Positions 63,659-64,000 of a stretch of 64,000 nt of DNA are shown piece after piece (the stretch's first letter is position 1; each line of letters opens with the position of its first letter). The notes under the pieces are model-generated. The model made no database searches and was not told where the DNA came from. It was given only the letters and a program-made list of their open reading frames with translations. The translations under genes were made by a program, and so were the position numbers. This DNA is from Longimicrobiales bacterium (GTDB taxonomy: Bacteria; Gemmatimonadota; Gemmatimonadetes; Longimicrobiales; Gaopeijiaceae): contig OX638356.1 in the NCBI GenBank assembly GCA_951813395.1, positions 3,174,501 through 3,238,500 on the forward strand, in the 5' to 3' direction.

Positions 63659-64000
63659 CACGGCTGCTCTCTCTGCCTGACCATTGCCTGCCCTACCGTC
63701 AGTCGGACGGCGGCTCCGGCCCCGACCTGCGTGTGCGGGACGGGGTGTTGGGCAAACACGCGGTCCACGTTCAATATGCTGTACCGCATGTCGAATCCCG
63801 ACACGACCAGGCCCAGCGTGTCCAGGACCGCGATCGCTTCCTCTATCCACATCCCGGACAGATCGGGTATGGGCAGGGTTGGCGGTCCCAGGCTCACCTC
63901 CAGGCGCACCGCACCCGGCAGTGGCAATTCGGTTCCCGGCACCGGATCGATCTGCAGGACCCGACCTGCCGCGGCTTCGGACTCGACGGTATCCACCTCG
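63658..64000 (-). CDS. PASTA-domain protein (5' end beyond the window)
   Basis: C-terminal ~113 residues only; the frame is open to the window edge. It contains the end of one PASTA domain (VLQIDPVPGTELPLPGAVRL) and one full PASTA domain (IPDLSGMWIEEAIAVLDTLG to AGAAVRLTVGQ). PASTA domains bind uncrosslinked peptidoglycan and occur in penicillin-binding proteins and Ser/Thr kinases. Whether a catalytic domain precedes them is not visible. Confidence 0.88.
   Translation of the reverse strand, partial: EVDTVESEAAAGRVLQIDPVPGTELPLPGAVRLEVSLGPPTLPIPDLSGMWIEEAIAVLDTLGLVVSGFDMRYSILNVDRVFAQHPVPHTQVGAGAAVRLTVGQAMVRQREQP

Overview
The window is GC-rich DNA with densely packed genes and strong G/C in third codon positions. 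It carries many lipoproteins, TonB-dependent receptors, carboxypeptidase-regulatory-like domains, a soluble PQQ dehydrogenase, PD40/amidohydrolase enzymes, an RND efflux system, a TamA/TamB-like pair and Lgt, so the host is a diderm (outer-membrane) bacterium. The repeated '6-bladed beta-propeller' lipoproteins, the TolB-like amidohydrolase and the receptor types look like Gemmatimonadota (perhaps a marine or host-associated lineage). That assignment is inference from gene content; no rRNA gene is present to confirm it.

Layout. (1) 1-13.7 kb: exported catabolic and uptake genes (metallo-beta-lactamase-fold lipoprotein, PQQ dehydrogenase, cyclase-family lipoprotein, regulatory-domain protein, TonB receptor with a clear terminator, PD40-amidohydrolase, beta-propeller protein). 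(2) 13.7-17.2 kb: a degenerate AT-rich spacer, S-adenosylhomocysteinase behind a perfect 16-bp palindrome, a small lipoprotein and a second CxxC beta-propeller protein. (3) 17.2-25.9 kb: the most unusual part. A small heat-shock gene (hsp20) has a near-consensus sigma-54 promoter preceded by three CTGCC-N5-GGCAG palindromes. Next come a group II intron reverse-transcriptase relic and three paralogous propeller lipoprotein genes. One of these follows a cysteine-rich secreted peptide and a membrane-anchored DsbA-like thiol oxidoreductase. One follows a decapitated copy of that oxidoreductase. One follows a chimeric ORF made of the start of hsp20 and the end of the oxidoreductase, driven by a second copy of the sigma-54/palindrome segment. 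An IS3-family element sits inside this region. The two ~300-bp promoter copies are direct repeats bracketing ~7.6 kb. (4) 25.9-34.9 kb: a CusCBA-type RND efflux operon, a receptor-like regulatory-domain protein, a small membrane protein, and an ArsR regulator translationally coupled to a glyoxalase-fold protein. (5) 34.9-43.9 kb: a peptidoglycan/amino-sugar recycling cluster (BadF-type sugar kinase, sodium:solute symporter, NagZ-AmiE-like fusion lipoprotein, second GH3 lipoprotein, divergent NamZ/DUF1343), parallel to the Bacillus subtilis murQ-murR-murP-amiE-nagZ-namZ operon. (6) 43.9-47.1 kb: a large lipoprotein joining plant-type leucine-rich repeats to a metzincin-like protease. (7) 47.2-64 kb: a compact minus-strand housekeeping run: PASTA protein, TlpA, YbbR, TsaD, Lgt, metallophosphoesterase, TamA/BamA-like, TamB-like, UvrA, then YbjN-like, PspA and D-amino-acid aminotransferase. 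Many neighbours overlap by 4 nt or less.

The best candidate for an undescribed system is the peptide / DsbA-like / propeller-lipoprotein unit with its duplications and captured stress promoter. Its function is not known from the sequence. No tRNA, rRNA or CRISPR array was found.
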